DNA of 64,000 nt, taken from Streptomyces sp. CC53. Its GTDB lineage: Bacteria > Actinomycetota > Actinomycetes > Streptomycetales > Streptomycetaceae. The stretch is taken from contig NZ_MKXB01000194.1 in assembly GCF_001865245.1 (NCBI RefSeq), positions 1-64,000 on the forward strand. Direction: 5' to 3'. How positions within the stretch are numbered: position 1 is the first letter of the stretch; the number at the start of each line of letters is the position of its first letter. Under the pieces are notes generated by a model that made no database searches, was not told the origin of the DNA, and saw nothing but the letters and a program-made list of their open reading frames with translations. Made by a program: the position numbers and the translations under genes. Shown one piece after another: positions 28,087 to 36,537 of the stretch.

Positions 28087-28647
28087 TCAGCCGTACGTGT
28101 CGCCGGGCCCCCGGCTGCCCGGTGCCCGCAGCGGCCCGTAGCCGCGCCGCGGCCCGCCGCCCGGCCCCAGCACCTTGATCGTCCGCACGGTCCCGTGCCC
28201 GAGGTCCTGGTTGAGCCGCGCCACGAGCGTGGGGGCGAGCAGCCGCAGCTGCGTCGCCCACGCCGTCGAGTCGCACTGGATGGTGAGCACCCGCACGTCC
28301 GGGTCGTCGTCGTACCGCACCGGCACACAGTGCTTGGCCAGGTCGTCGCCCACGATCTGCGGCCAGCGGCCCATGACGCCGCCGACCGCTGCGGGCGCCT
28401 CCCAACCCCGCTCGGTGATCAGCCGGTTGATCGCCGCACCCAGCGGCAGCGGGTCGCGCCCGTCGGCACGCGCACCGGACCGCAGCCCGCCGCCCCGCTT
28501 GGCCTGCTTCTTCTGCTGCGCCGCCGCGCCCCTGGCCTTGGCCTGCTCCTTCGCGGCGCGCAGCGCCACCCTGGCCAGGTCCACGCCGGACGGTGCGGGC
28601 GCCGGCACGGCCGCGGCCTGCGGTTCCTGCGGTGAAGGTGTCGTCAT
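28087..28647 (-). CDS. DUF721/DciA-like protein, probable replicative helicase loader
   Basis: A 186-residue protein with a basic Ala/Lys/Arg-rich N-terminal third and a DUF721 domain (INRLITERGW, VMGRWPQIVGDDLAKHC, LTIQCDSTAWATQLRLL). DUF721/DciA proteins load or stimulate the DnaB helicase in bacteria lacking DnaC. It corresponds to Rv0004. The ATG start overlaps the recF stop (ATGA), showing coupled translation within the recF unit. Confidence 0.92.
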   Translation of the reverse strand: MTTPSPQEPQAAAVPAPAPSGVDLARVALRAAKEQAKARGAAAQQKKQAKRGGGLRSGARADGRDPLPLGAAINRLITERGWEAPAAVGGVMGRWPQIVGDDLAKHCVPVRYDDDPDVRVLTIQCDSTAWATQLRLLAPTLVARLNQDLGHGTVRTIKVLGPGGGPRRGYGPLRAPGSRGPGDTYG

Positions 28648-29765
28648 GCGCGCTCCACCGAACCCTCCGCCACGGCGTACCGCGTTCCCGCCAGCGCGCC
28701 GGGCACGTCGTCGTCCACCGCCGCCGTCACCAGCACCTGCTCACCCTTGGCGACGAGCTCCGCCAGCCGTTCCCTGCGCCGGGTGTCCAGCTCGGCGAAG
28801 ACGTCGTCGAGCACCAGGACCGGCTCGTTGCCCTCGGAGCGCAGCAGCTCGTAGGACGCGAGCCGCAGCGCCAGCGCGTACGACCAGGACTCGCCGTGGC
28901 TCGCGTACCCCTTCGCCGGCATGCGCCCCAGCATCAGCACCAGGTCGTCGCGGTGCGGCCCGACCAGCGTGACGCCCCGTTCGATCTCCTGCTTGCGCAC
29001 CTCGCCGAGCGCCCCCAGCAGCTGGCCGTACCACTCCTCGCGCGTTCCCCCCGCGCCCGGGGCGGACGCCTTGTACTCCAGCACCACGGGGCCGCCTCCG
29101 GGTGCGAGCTGCTCGTACGCCTTGGTGGCGAGCGGCTGCAGCGCCGCGATCAGGTCCAGCCGCTGAGCCAGCAGTTCCGCGCCGACGGCGGCCAGGTGCT
29201 GGTCCCAGACGTCGAGCGTGGACAGGTCCATGGAGCGGCCGCCGTGCCTGCGGGCCAGGGCGGCGGACTTCAGCAGGGTGTTGCGCTGCCTGAGGACCCG
29301 GTCGTAGTCCGCGCGCACCCCGGCCATGCGGGGTGCACGGGCCGTGACGAGTTCGTCGAGGAACCTGCGGCGCTCGCCCGGATCGCCCTTGACCAGCGCC
29401 AGGTCCTCGGGGGCGAAGAGCACGGTCCGGATGATCCCCAGCACGTCCCGCGGTCTGACCTGGGAGGACCTGTTGATCCTGGCGCGGTTGGCGCGTCCCG
29501 GGTTGAGTTCGAGCTCGACCAGCTGTTGCCGGTCTCCCTGCCGTACGGCGGCACGGATCACCGCCCGCTCGGCACCGATCCGTACCGGGGGGGCGTCCGA
29601 GGACACACGGTGGCTGCCCAGCGTGGCGAGGTACCCGACCGCCTCGACGAGGTTGGTCTTGCCCTGGCCGTTGGGCCCGACGAAAACGCTGACGCCCGGG
29701 TCGAGAGGCACCTCGGCCCGGGCGTACGAGCGGAAGTCGGCCAGCGACAGATGCGTGACGTGCAT
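28644..29765 (-). CDS. recF: RecF DNA repair ATPase
   Basis: A 373-residue SMC-like ATPase that helps load RecA at single-strand gaps. Walker A is GPNGQGKTN, and the ABC signature and Walker B regions are YALALRLASYELL and VLVLDDVFAELD. The ATG at 29765 starts the conserved MHVTHLSLADFRSY; the 24 residues before it in the open frame are unsupported. It sits between gnd and the DciA-like gene, with the start 82 bases after the gnd stop. Confidence 0.97.
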   Translation of the reverse strand: MHVTHLSLADFRSYARAEVPLDPGVSVFVGPNGQGKTNLVEAVGYLATLGSHRVSSDAPPVRIGAERAVIRAAVRQGDRQQLVELELNPGRANRARINRSSQVRPRDVLGIIRTVLFAPEDLALVKGDPGERRRFLDELVTARAPRMAGVRADYDRVLRQRNTLLKSAALARRHGGRSMDLSTLDVWDQHLAAVGAELLAQRLDLIAALQPLATKAYEQLAPGGGPVVLEYKASAPGAGGTREEWYGQLLGALGEVRKQEIERGVTLVGPHRDDLVLMLGRMPAKGYASHGESWSYALALRLASYELLRSEGNEPVLVLDDVFAELDTRRRERLAELVAKGEQVLVTAAVDDDVPGALAGTRYAVAEGSVERA

Positions 29766-29847
29766 GGTGTGTGGCGCCGACCTTCCCCCGGCGAGGCGGC
29801 CGCCCACGCTCCGCCCCGACCGGGGTGGAGCGTGCACAGCCTGTGGA

Positions 29848-30726
29848 TTACTTCTTCGGCTCGACGGCGTGGCCGCCGAACTGGTTGCGCAGTGCGGCGA
29901 TCATCTTCATCTGCGGCGAGTCGTCCTGGCGGGACGCGAACCGGGCGAAGAGCGACGCCGTGATCGCGGGCAGCGGCACGGCGTGGTCGATGGCGGCCTC
30001 GACCGTCCACCGGCCCTCGCCGGAGTCCTGGGCGTAGCCGCGGAGCTGGTCCAGGTGCTCGTCGTCGTCCAGGGCCCGCACCGCCAGGTCCAGCAGCCAG
30101 GAACGGATGACCGTGCCCTCCTGCCAGGAGCGGAAGACCTCGCGGACGTCGGTGACCGAGTCCGCGGCCTCCAGCAGCTCCCAGCCCTCGGCGAACGCCT
30201 GCATCATGGCGTACTCGATGCCGTTGTGGACCATCTTGGCGAAGTGACCCGCGCCGACCTTGCCGGCGTGGACGGCGCCGAACTCGCCCTCGGGCTTGAG
30301 CGCGTCGAAGACCGGCTGGACCCTCGCGACGTGCTCGGCGTCGCCGCCGTACATCAGCGCGTAGCCGTTCTCCAGGCCCCAGACACCACCGGAGACGCCG
30401 CAGTCGACGAAGCCGATGCCCTTGGCGGCCAGCTGCTCCGCGTGCTTCTCGTCGTCCGTCCACCGCGAGTTCCCGCCGTCCACGACGACATCGCCGGGGG
30501 ACAGCAGCTCCCCGAGGGCGTCGACGGTGGTCTGGGTGGCCTCACCGGCCGGCACCATGACCCACACGACGCGCGGGCCCTTGAGCTTGCCCACCAGCTC
30601 CTCAAGGCTGTGGACGTCGGCGATGTCGGCGTTGCGGTCGTAGCCGACGACGGTGTGGCCCGCGCGGCGGATGCGCTCGCGCATGTTGCCGCCCATCTTG
30701 CCAAGGCCGATGAGACCGAGCTCCAT
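29848..30726 (-). CDS. gnd: 6-phosphogluconate dehydrogenase, decarboxylating, short NAD-type form
   Basis: A 292-residue dehydrogenase that converts 6-phosphogluconate to ribulose 5-phosphate and CO2. The Rossmann motif GLGKMGGNM is at the N-terminus, VVDGGNS and the catalytic GAGHFAKMVHNGIEY follow. The length is that of the short (about 300 aa) bacterial form, not the 470-residue enzyme. The ATG at 30726 follows AAGGAAGA. The insertion of gnd between dnaN and recF is typical for actinobacteria. Confidence 0.96.
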   Translation of the reverse strand: MELGLIGLGKMGGNMRERIRRAGHTVVGYDRNADIADVHSLEELVGKLKGPRVVWVMVPAGEATQTTVDALGELLSPGDVVVDGGNSRWTDDEKHAEQLAAKGIGFVDCGVSGGVWGLENGYALMYGGDAEHVARVQPVFDALKPEGEFGAVHAGKVGAGHFAKMVHNGIEYAMMQAFAEGWELLEAADSVTDVREVFRSWQEGTVIRSWLLDLAVRALDDDEHLDQLRGYAQDSGEGRWTVEAAIDHAVPLPAITASLFARFASRQDDSPQMKMIAALRNQFGGHAVEPKK

Positions 30727-30817
30727 CAGATCTTCCTTACGCGTCGTGTGCGAGTTCGTACCCGTGTCCGAGATTACGCCCGGACACCGGCGCACACCTG
30801 TGGGGTCAGGCGCTCAC

Positions 30818-30846
30818 TCGGCGTGCCGCGGGAGGCGGCACGCCGA
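30818..30846 (-). terminator. Terminator after dnaN
   Basis: A 12-bp perfect stem (30818-30829 with 30835-30846) and five-base loop lie about 50 bases beyond the dnaN stop. This separates dnaN from gnd. Confidence 0.78.
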
Positions 30847-30895
30847 ACGGCGATCGGGGGGCGGCCGCGGGTCTCCTGGCCGCCCCCTCACCCGC

Positions 30896-32026
30896 TCAGC
30901 CGCTGAGGCGCACCGGCATGATCAGGTACTTGTACGCCTGGTCGGCCTCGGCGTCGACGGCCGGCTTGCCGTTCAGCAGCGCGGGCTTCGTCGAGGTCGT
31001 GAAGGACAGCTGCGCCACGGGGGAGTCGATGGCGCTCAAACCGTCCAGCAGGAAGGTCGGGTTGAAGGCGATCGAGATGTCGTCGCCCTCCAGGTGCGCG
31101 TCCACCCGCTCCACAGCCTGTGCATCGTCGCTGGAACCGGCCTCAAGGATGAGGACGCCCTGCTCGAAGCTCAGCCGGACCGGAGTGTTCCGCTCGGCGA
31201 CCAGCGCCACACGCTTGACGGCCTCCACGAACGGCGCCGTCTCGATCGTCGCCACCGAGTTGAACTCGGTCGGGAACAGCGTCCGGTACTTCGGCAGGTC
31301 GCCTTCGAGCAGCCGGGTGGTGGTGCGGCGGCCGGCGCCCTCGAAGCCGATGAGGCCCTCGCCCGCGCCGGAGCCGGACAGCGCCAGGGTCACCGAGTCG
31401 CCGCTGGTGAGCGCCTTCGCGGTGTCCAGCAGGGTCTTGGCGGGCACCAGGGCCACGGCCGAGGTGTCCGGGGACTCCGGCTTCCAGAGGAACTCGCGGA
31501 CCGCGAAGCGGTAGCGGTCGGTGGACGCCAGCGTGACGGTGTCGCCCTCGATCTCGATGCGCACACCGGTGAGGACGGGCAGCGTGTCGTCGCGGCCCGC
31601 GGCGATGGCCACCTGGGAGACCGCGGAGGCGAAGACCTCGCCGGGGACGGTGCCCGTCGCGGTCGGCATCTGCGGCAGTGCCGGGTACTCCTCCACAGGC
31701 AGGGTGTGCAGTGTGAAGCGGGAGGAACCGCAGACCACGGTCACCCGTACACCGTCGGTGGAGATCTCCACCGGCCTGTTGGGGAGTGCGCGGCAGATGT
31801 CGGCCAGGAGGCGGCCGGACACCAGGACCGTGCCGTCCTCCTCGACCTCGGCCTCCACGGAGACCCGTGCGGAGACCTCGTAGTCGAAGCTGGAGAAGCT
31901 GAGGGCACCGTCCTCCGCCTTCAGCAGCAGGCCCGCGAGCACAGGCGCGGGCGGCCGGGCCGGGAGGCTGCGGGCCACCCAGGCCACCGCCTCCGCGAGT
32001 ACATCGCGCTCCACCCGGATTTTCAC
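30896..32026 (-). CDS. dnaN: DNA polymerase III beta subunit (sliding clamp)
   Basis: A 376-residue clamp protein with three similar domains. The start VKIRVERDVLAEAVAWVA and the end KYLIMPVRLSG are typical; the C-terminal residues form part of the clamp-binding pocket. The GTG at 32026 has GGAGG upstream; the longer open frame runs into oriC and is not coding. It is the first gene leftward of oriC. Confidence 0.98.
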   Translation of the reverse strand: MKIRVERDVLAEAVAWVARSLPARPPAPVLAGLLLKAEDGALSFSSFDYEVSARVSVEAEVEEDGTVLVSGRLLADICRALPNRPVEISTDGVRVTVVCGSSRFTLHTLPVEEYPALPQMPTATGTVPGEVFASAVSQVAIAAGRDDTLPVLTGVRIEIEGDTVTLASTDRYRFAVREFLWKPESPDTSAVALVPAKTLLDTAKALTSGDSVTLALSGSGAGEGLIGFEGAGRRTTTRLLEGDLPKYRTLFPTEFNSVATIETAPFVEAVKRVALVAERNTPVRLSFEQGVLILEAGSSDDAQAVERVDAHLEGDDISIAFNPTFLLDGLSAIDSPVAQLSFTTSTKPALLNGKPAVDAEADQAYKYLIMPVRLSG

Positions 32027-32113
32027 CGTTAGCCGCCTCCTGCTGTTACTGGCTCGCCCTGCTGGCCTTCCTCGTCGGCATCGGTTCCCCTGCGGCAGCT
32101 GCGGCAGCAGATG

Positions 32114-32831
32114 TGTGGATGCCGGGGTCCAGTCTGACGTACGCCACCGACACTCGGTGCGGCTCGGGGTCAAGTCGGCACGAGCCGCAGCCGGCGCTCC
32201 GGCCCCGAGTTGTGCACAGGCCCCGCTTCCCAACGGATTCAGCGCTAACTCTGTGTGGGAGTAGTAGTAGGGCTTGTGGATACCGTGGATAACCCTGTTT
32301 TCCCAGGTCACATCCGGTTTTTTGTCCACCGCGCCTGTGGGCGCAGCCCGTGGACAAGTGGGGTCCGCTGTGGACACAGCCGGGTTGTGCACACCCGATA
32401 CACAGGCAGCCCGCAGTTCTCCCCAGTCCTGTCCCCAGCTTTACCCCGGTTCCCCACAGCCCAACCCAGCGACTTCGTGTGATGGCTTTCACTCCGGCCG
32501 GTGAGGCGGGGTGTTTCGTTGCCGAACAGTGGACAGCGGTGTGGAGAAGCTGTGGACCATGGAACGGTACCTGTGGGCCGCCGGTGGACAACGGCTGACG
32601 GGCTCCGTGGGCAGAGCGATTGTCCACAGGCTGTGGAGAGTCGTAAGCCACAATTCCACACCCCTCTGACCTGGGGCGATATACCTGTGACCGTCCCTCT
32701 TGTGGACGACTTCCGGATAACTCCGGGATCCCCACCCTGTGGATGACGGATCATCCCCGGAGCTGTGGAGAACGGCGTGGCGTACACAGCTATTCGAACA
32801 CCTCTGGAGCTTGTGCACCGCCTGTGGAAGC
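32114..32831. other. Replication origin oriC with about 20 DnaA boxes
   Basis: The dnaA-dnaN spacer holds a dense cluster of DnaA boxes (Streptomyces consensus TTGTCCACA) on both strands. The only exact box is at 32620-32628. Boxes with one mismatch to TTRTCCACA start at 32210, 32275, 32284, 32322, 32349, 32369, 32385, 32540, 32551, 32583, 32701, 32738 and 32764. Two-mismatch boxes start at 32114, 32429, 32450, 32528, 32632 and 32811. Spacing is irregular, and there is a gap at about 32460-32527 between a left and a right group, matching the two-part layout known for Streptomyces oriC. No long AT-rich 13-mers are present, as usual in this genus. Confidence 0.95.
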
Positions 32832-33421
32832 CGCAGCGCAGCCGCCTCCACACCGGCCACGGGCCTCGCAGGCGGTGATCGGGGGCACCTCGCACAGCCG
32901 GCGGCCTTTGCAGCGGGCCCTCGTCGCGGCCGGGCGGACCTTTCTGCCCCGCGCGTACGACATGGTTCTCCGGCAGCCGAGCCCCGGGAGCCGGTGCCCG
33001 GAGGTCCACGCGCCCGAGCGCCGGGGCAGCGGCGCCCCCCCACGGCCTGACCCGACACGAGCAGGGCTGCTGCCGTCCCCGGGCTCGTGTACACGACCGC
33101 AGTGCCGGTCACCGGGCCACAGGCTCGCGGTGGCTTCCGGTGCGGCCACCCGGCCCCGCCGGCCGGCCCTCTCCCCGCCGGCCCGGCTCCCGGCGCCGGC
33201 TCTCCGGCTGTCGGTCCACCGCTCGGTGGCCGGCGCCCGGCTCAGTCGGTCGCCTGCCGGTGGCGCCCCCTGGTCGCGCGACCGCCCCGGCACGGGACGC
33301 CCGGTTCCGGCGCGTCCGCGCCCCCTCGTTCTCCGCGTCTGCTCGGCGTCCGTGCCCCGCTCCGCCACTCGCGTCCCGGTCCCGGTGCCCCACACGGCTT
33401 CGGCGCCCTCCCGCAACGGCG
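32832..33421. other. GC-rich spacer between oriC boxes and the dnaA terminator
   Basis: About 590 bases without DnaA boxes near consensus. Open frames on both strands here are Arg/Pro/Gly-rich and look non-coding. It belongs to the dnaA-dnaN intergenic region. Confidence 0.5.
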
Positions 33422-33456
33422 CAGGGCGCCCCGGGACGAGGTCCCAGGGCGCCCTG
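33422..33456 (-). terminator. Terminator after dnaA
   Basis: A 16-bp stem with one mismatch (33422-33437 with 33441-33456) and a three-base loop lies 22 bases past the dnaA stop. It would stop dnaA transcripts before they enter oriC. Confidence 0.82.
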
Positions 33457-33477
33457 CACAGCGCCGCGAGCGGCCGC

Positions 33478-35286
33478 TCAGCCGTTCTTGATGCGGTTGG
33501 TCAGCTCCGTCACCTGGTTGTAGATGGACCGCCGCTCCGCCATCAGGGCACGGATCTTGCGGTCCGCGTGCATCACCGTCGTGTGGTCCCGCCCGCCGAA
33601 CTGCGCACCGATCTTCGGCAGCGACAGGTCCGTCAGCTCCCGGCACAGGTACATGGCGATCTGCCGGGCCGTCACGAGCACCCGGCTGCGCGACGAGCCG
33701 CACAGGTCCTCCACGGTCAGCCCGAAGTAGTCCGCCGTGGCCGCCATGATCGCGCCGGCGGTGATCTCCGGCGCCGTGTCCTCGCCTCCGGGGATGAGGT
33801 CCTTCAGGACGCTCTCGGTGAGCACCAGGTCCACCGGCTGCCGGTTGAGGCTCGCGAACGCCGTCACCCGGATCAGCGCGCCCTCCAGCTCGCGGATGTT
33901 GCGCGAGATGCGCGAGGCGATGAACTCCAGCACCTCCGGCGGCGCGTTCAGCTGCTCCTGCACCGCCTTCTTGCGGAGGATCGCGATCCGGGTCTCCAGC
34001 TCCGGCGGTTGCACATCCGTCGTCAGACCCCACTCGAAGCGGTTGCGCAGCCGGTCCTCCAGCGTCATCAGCTGCTTGGGCGGCCGGTCCGAGGACAGCA
34101 CGATCTGCTTGTTCGCGTTGTGGAGCGTGTTGAAGGTGTGGAAGAACTCCTCCTGCGTCGACTCCTTGCTCGCCAGGAACTGGATGTCGTCGACGAGCAG
34201 GATGTCCACGTCGCGGTAGCGCTTGCGGAAGGTGTCGCCCTTGCCGTCGCGGATGGAGTTGATGAACTCGTTGGTGAACTCCTCCGAGCTCACGTACCGC
34301 ACCCGCGTCCCGGGGTACAGGCTCCGCGCGTAGTGGCCGATCGCGTGCAGCAGGTGCGTCTTGCCGAGGCCCGACTCCCCGTAGATGAACAGGGGGTTGT
34401 ACGCCTTGGCGGGTGCCTCGGCGACGGCGACCGCCGCCGCGTGCGCGAACCGGTTGGACGAACCGATCACGAACGTGTCGAAGAGGTACTTCGGGTTCAG
34501 CCGAGCGTGCTGCTCCCCCGGTCCGCCCGAGCCGCCCGGCGGTACGGTCCCGCCCGAGCCGCCCATCGTGCCGGGCCCCGGCATGCCGCCCGGCCCCGTC
34601 CCGTGACCGGCACCGCCCGGGGCACCGCCTCCGGACAGGTGCGCCCCCTGCTGATCCTGCACTTCCCGGCGCTCACCGCGCGGACCGTCGTACGGTCCCC
34701 GCTCCGGCGCCTGCGGACCGCCGTACTCGTGGTGCGGGTGCTGCGGCCGCGCCGTGGCGTACGGATCCCGCTCCTGGTAGCCGCCGAGCCGCGGCTGCTG
34801 CCAGAGGTCTTCCTGGGTGCGCGGCCACGCGCCCGGCTCGGGCCGCTGCTGGTACTCGGGGTAGGCGGGCCGGACGGTCGGCAGCCCGTCGTCGACCGGG
34901 GCCCGGTGCCCGTACCCGTCGTACGGGTCGCCCGTGCCGCGGTCGTCGTAGCGCGACTGCGGAGGCTGCGGCCGGTCGTGCCCCGGCGTCGGCCCCGGGT
35001 CCCCGGTCGGACCGGCGGAGTCGTCGACGGTGATCGCGATACGGATGGGGCGGCCACACTCACGGCTGAGCGTTTCGCTGATCAGCGGCGCCAGCCGACC
35101 CTCCAGCACCCTCTTGCCCCACTCGTTGGGGACGGCCAGCAGCGCGGTGTCGGCCACCAGGGCCAGGGGCTGGCAGCGCTCGATCCACTGCCGGTCCTTG
35201 GGCTCGATGTTCTGCTGCCCTTCTCCGAGGAGGTGGTCGAGGACGCGTGGCCACACCGCGGCAAGATCAGCAGGTACGTCAGCCAC
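33478..35286 (-). CDS. dnaA: Chromosomal replication initiator DnaA
   Basis: A 602-residue initiator. Domain I (about residues 1-90) contacts helicase and regulators. Domain II is a long Pro/Gly/Tyr/Arg-rich linker (about 90-245), as expected for Streptomyces. Domain III is AAA+ with Walker A GESGLGKTH (about residue 300) and Walker B LLVDDIQF. Domain IV is the helix-turn-helix with the DnaA signature GGRDHTTVMHADRKI. The start is GTG. Its leader holds a perfect DnaA box, consistent with self-regulation known in this genus. Confidence 0.98.
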   Translation of the reverse strand: MADVPADLAAVWPRVLDHLLGEGQQNIEPKDRQWIERCQPLALVADTALLAVPNEWGKRVLEGRLAPLISETLSRECGRPIRIAITVDDSAGPTGDPGPTPGHDRPQPPQSRYDDRGTGDPYDGYGHRAPVDDGLPTVRPAYPEYQQRPEPGAWPRTQEDLWQQPRLGGYQERDPYATARPQHPHHEYGGPQAPERGPYDGPRGERREVQDQQGAHLSGGGAPGGAGHGTGPGGMPGPGTMGGSGGTVPPGGSGGPGEQHARLNPKYLFDTFVIGSSNRFAHAAAVAVAEAPAKAYNPLFIYGESGLGKTHLLHAIGHYARSLYPGTRVRYVSSEEFTNEFINSIRDGKGDTFRKRYRDVDILLVDDIQFLASKESTQEEFFHTFNTLHNANKQIVLSSDRPPKQLMTLEDRLRNRFEWGLTTDVQPPELETRIAILRKKAVQEQLNAPPEVLEFIASRISRNIRELEGALIRVTAFASLNRQPVDLVLTESVLKDLIPGGEDTAPEITAGAIMAATADYFGLTVEDLCGSSRSRVLVTARQIAMYLCRELTDLSLPKIGAQFGGRDHTTVMHADRKIRALMAERRSIYNQVTELTNRIKNG

Positions 35287-35406
35287 GGGGCACGCTCTCT
35301 CACGGGTCCCACGAATGTGTGCTTCTTGGGACGGGATGGAAGGACAGGCAGGAAAAGAATCCGAGTTCAGCCACGGTAGTCGCGGCGCCTCGCGCGGTTC
35401 AAGTTG

Positions 35407-35415
35407 TTGTCCACA
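35407..35415 (+). promoter_or_regulatory. Perfect DnaA box in the dnaA leader
   Basis: TTGTCCACA, an exact match to the Streptomyces DnaA box, lies about 120 bases upstream of the dnaA start codon. DnaA binding near its own promoter is known in Streptomyces, so this is a likely autoregulatory site. Confidence 0.8.
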
Positions 35416-35501
35416 GCCTGTGCATAGCGGCGGGTGCCGGGGCGCACCCGCGGGGCGCCGTACCGCCGCTGGGGTGCTGGTTTGACCGGAAGACGCGGCC
35501 C

Positions 35502-35530
35502 CACGTACCGTAACCAGGTCGAGTTGTCGA
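35502..35530 (-). promoter_or_regulatory. Possible dnaA promoter
   Basis: On the minus strand TCGACA (35525-35530) and TACGTG (35502-35507) are 17 bases apart. The -10 is poor, so this is tentative. It would give a leader of about 210 bases carrying the DnaA box. Confidence 0.35.
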
Positions 35531-35674
35531 TGGCTGCTGCCGCCTGCCTCCGATGGGCAAAGGTCACTCTGGTGATCGTATAGCGGTGCACTCGGGCGTA
35601 TTGCGAGCTACTCGTGGGCGCACGGTGACAGCCAGGCGATGCCCCGCAAGACGAGTCATTTCTGGAGCCCCCGA

Positions 35675-35812
35675 GTGAGCAAGCGCACCTTCCAGCCGAA
35701 CAACCGCCGCCGCGCCAAGACGCACGGCTTCCGTCTGCGCATGCGTACCCGTGCCGGCCGCGCGATCCTCGCGTCCCGCCGCAGCAAGGGTCGCGCCCGC
35801 CTGTCCGCCTGA
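35675..35812 (+). CDS. rpmH: Ribosomal protein bL34
   Basis: A 45-residue, very basic ribosomal protein of the large subunit, reading SKRTFQPNNRRRAKTHGF and ending RRSKGRARLSA. The start is GTG, with GGAG 8 bases upstream. It is the first gene of the rpmH-rnpA-yidD-yidC-jag run, divergent from dnaA, the standard bacterial order. Confidence 0.97.
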   Translation: MSKRTFQPNNRRRAKTHGFRLRMRTRAGRAILASRRSKGRARLSA

Positions 35813-35830
35813 TCGCGGCCAGGTCATGAC

Positions 35831-36202
35831 GTGCTGCCTACCGAGAATCGGCTGAGGCGGCGCGAGGACTTCGCGACCGCGGTACGGCGGGGCCGAAGGG
35901 CCGGCCGTCCGACCCTCGTGGTCCATCTACGCAGCGGTGCAACGGACCCGCACGCGCCAGGGGAGAGCGCTCCCCCGACGCGTGCGGGTTTCGTCGTCAG
36001 CAAGGCCGTGGGTGGTGCTGTCGTCCGTAACCAGGTGAAGCGTCGCCTGCGTCACCTCATGCGTGAGCGGCTGGCGGTGCTGCCCCCCGGTAGCCTGGTG
36101 GTAGTACGAGCGCTGCCCGACGCGGGCGACGCCGACCATGCACAGCTGGCCCGAGACCTGGACGCCGCCCTGAAACGGCTCCTGGGAGGGGGCGCGCGAT
36201 GA
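35831..36202 (+). CDS. rnpA: Ribonuclease P protein component
   Basis: A 123-residue basic protein that binds RNase P RNA and helps 5' processing of tRNA precursors. It shows the start LPTENRLRRREDF and the RNP-like motif of the family (VVRNQVKRRLRHLM). The start is GTG, 18 bases after rpmH. Its stop overlaps the yidD start. Confidence 0.96.
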   Translation: MLPTENRLRRREDFATAVRRGRRAGRPTLVVHLRSGATDPHAPGESAPPTRAGFVVSKAVGGAVVRNQVKRRLRHLMRERLAVLPPGSLVVVRALPDAGDADHAQLARDLDAALKRLLGGGAR

Positions 36203-36534
36203 AGTACCCGCTGCTGGCCCTGATCAAGATCTACCAGTGGACGATCAGCCCACTGCTGGGCCCCGTCTGCAGGTACTACCCCTCGTGTTCCCACTACGGA
36301 TATACGGCCATCGACCGGCACGGCGCCATCAAGGGCACGGCCCTGACCGCCTGGCGGATCCTGCGCTGCAACCCGTGGTCGCCCGGTGGGGTGGACCACG
36401 TGCCGCCGCGCAAGCGTCCCCGCTGGCACGAAATGCTGCGCGCACGTCTGCGCGGCGCCGGCGAAGGCGAGGGCGGGCACTCCGCCGAGACCAGCCCGGC
36501 CGCAGAGACCTCGCCCAATGCTCAAGGAGCCTGA
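36199..36534 (+). CDS. yidD: YidD membrane protein insertion efficiency factor
   Basis: A 111-residue protein with the family motif YQWTISPLLGPVCRYYPSCS and HGAIKG, containing the conserved Cys residues. YidD helps membrane insertion with YidC. A charged tail of about 30 residues after residue 80 is longer than in E. coli. The ATG overlaps the rnpA stop (ATGA). Confidence 0.95.
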   Translation: MKYPLLALIKIYQWTISPLLGPVCRYYPSCSHYGYTAIDRHGAIKGTALTAWRILRCNPWSPGGVDHVPPRKRPRWHEMLRARLRGAGEGEGGHSAETSPAAETSPNAQGA

Positions 36535-36537
36535 TTA

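Larger units (their letters stand above)
35287..35674. other. Divergent dnaA-rpmH promoter region
   Basis: About 390 bases serving dnaA (leftward) and rpmH (rightward). It holds a perfect DnaA box at 35407-35415 and a weak dnaA promoter candidate. A TATAGC word at 35579-35584 could be the -10 of rpmH, but no good -35 partner is visible. Confidence 0.6.

Noticed and set aside
32743..35379. 878-aa open frame running antisense through dnaA and part of oriC
   Set aside because: It overlaps the complete dnaA coding sequence and the spacer; no recognisable domains.
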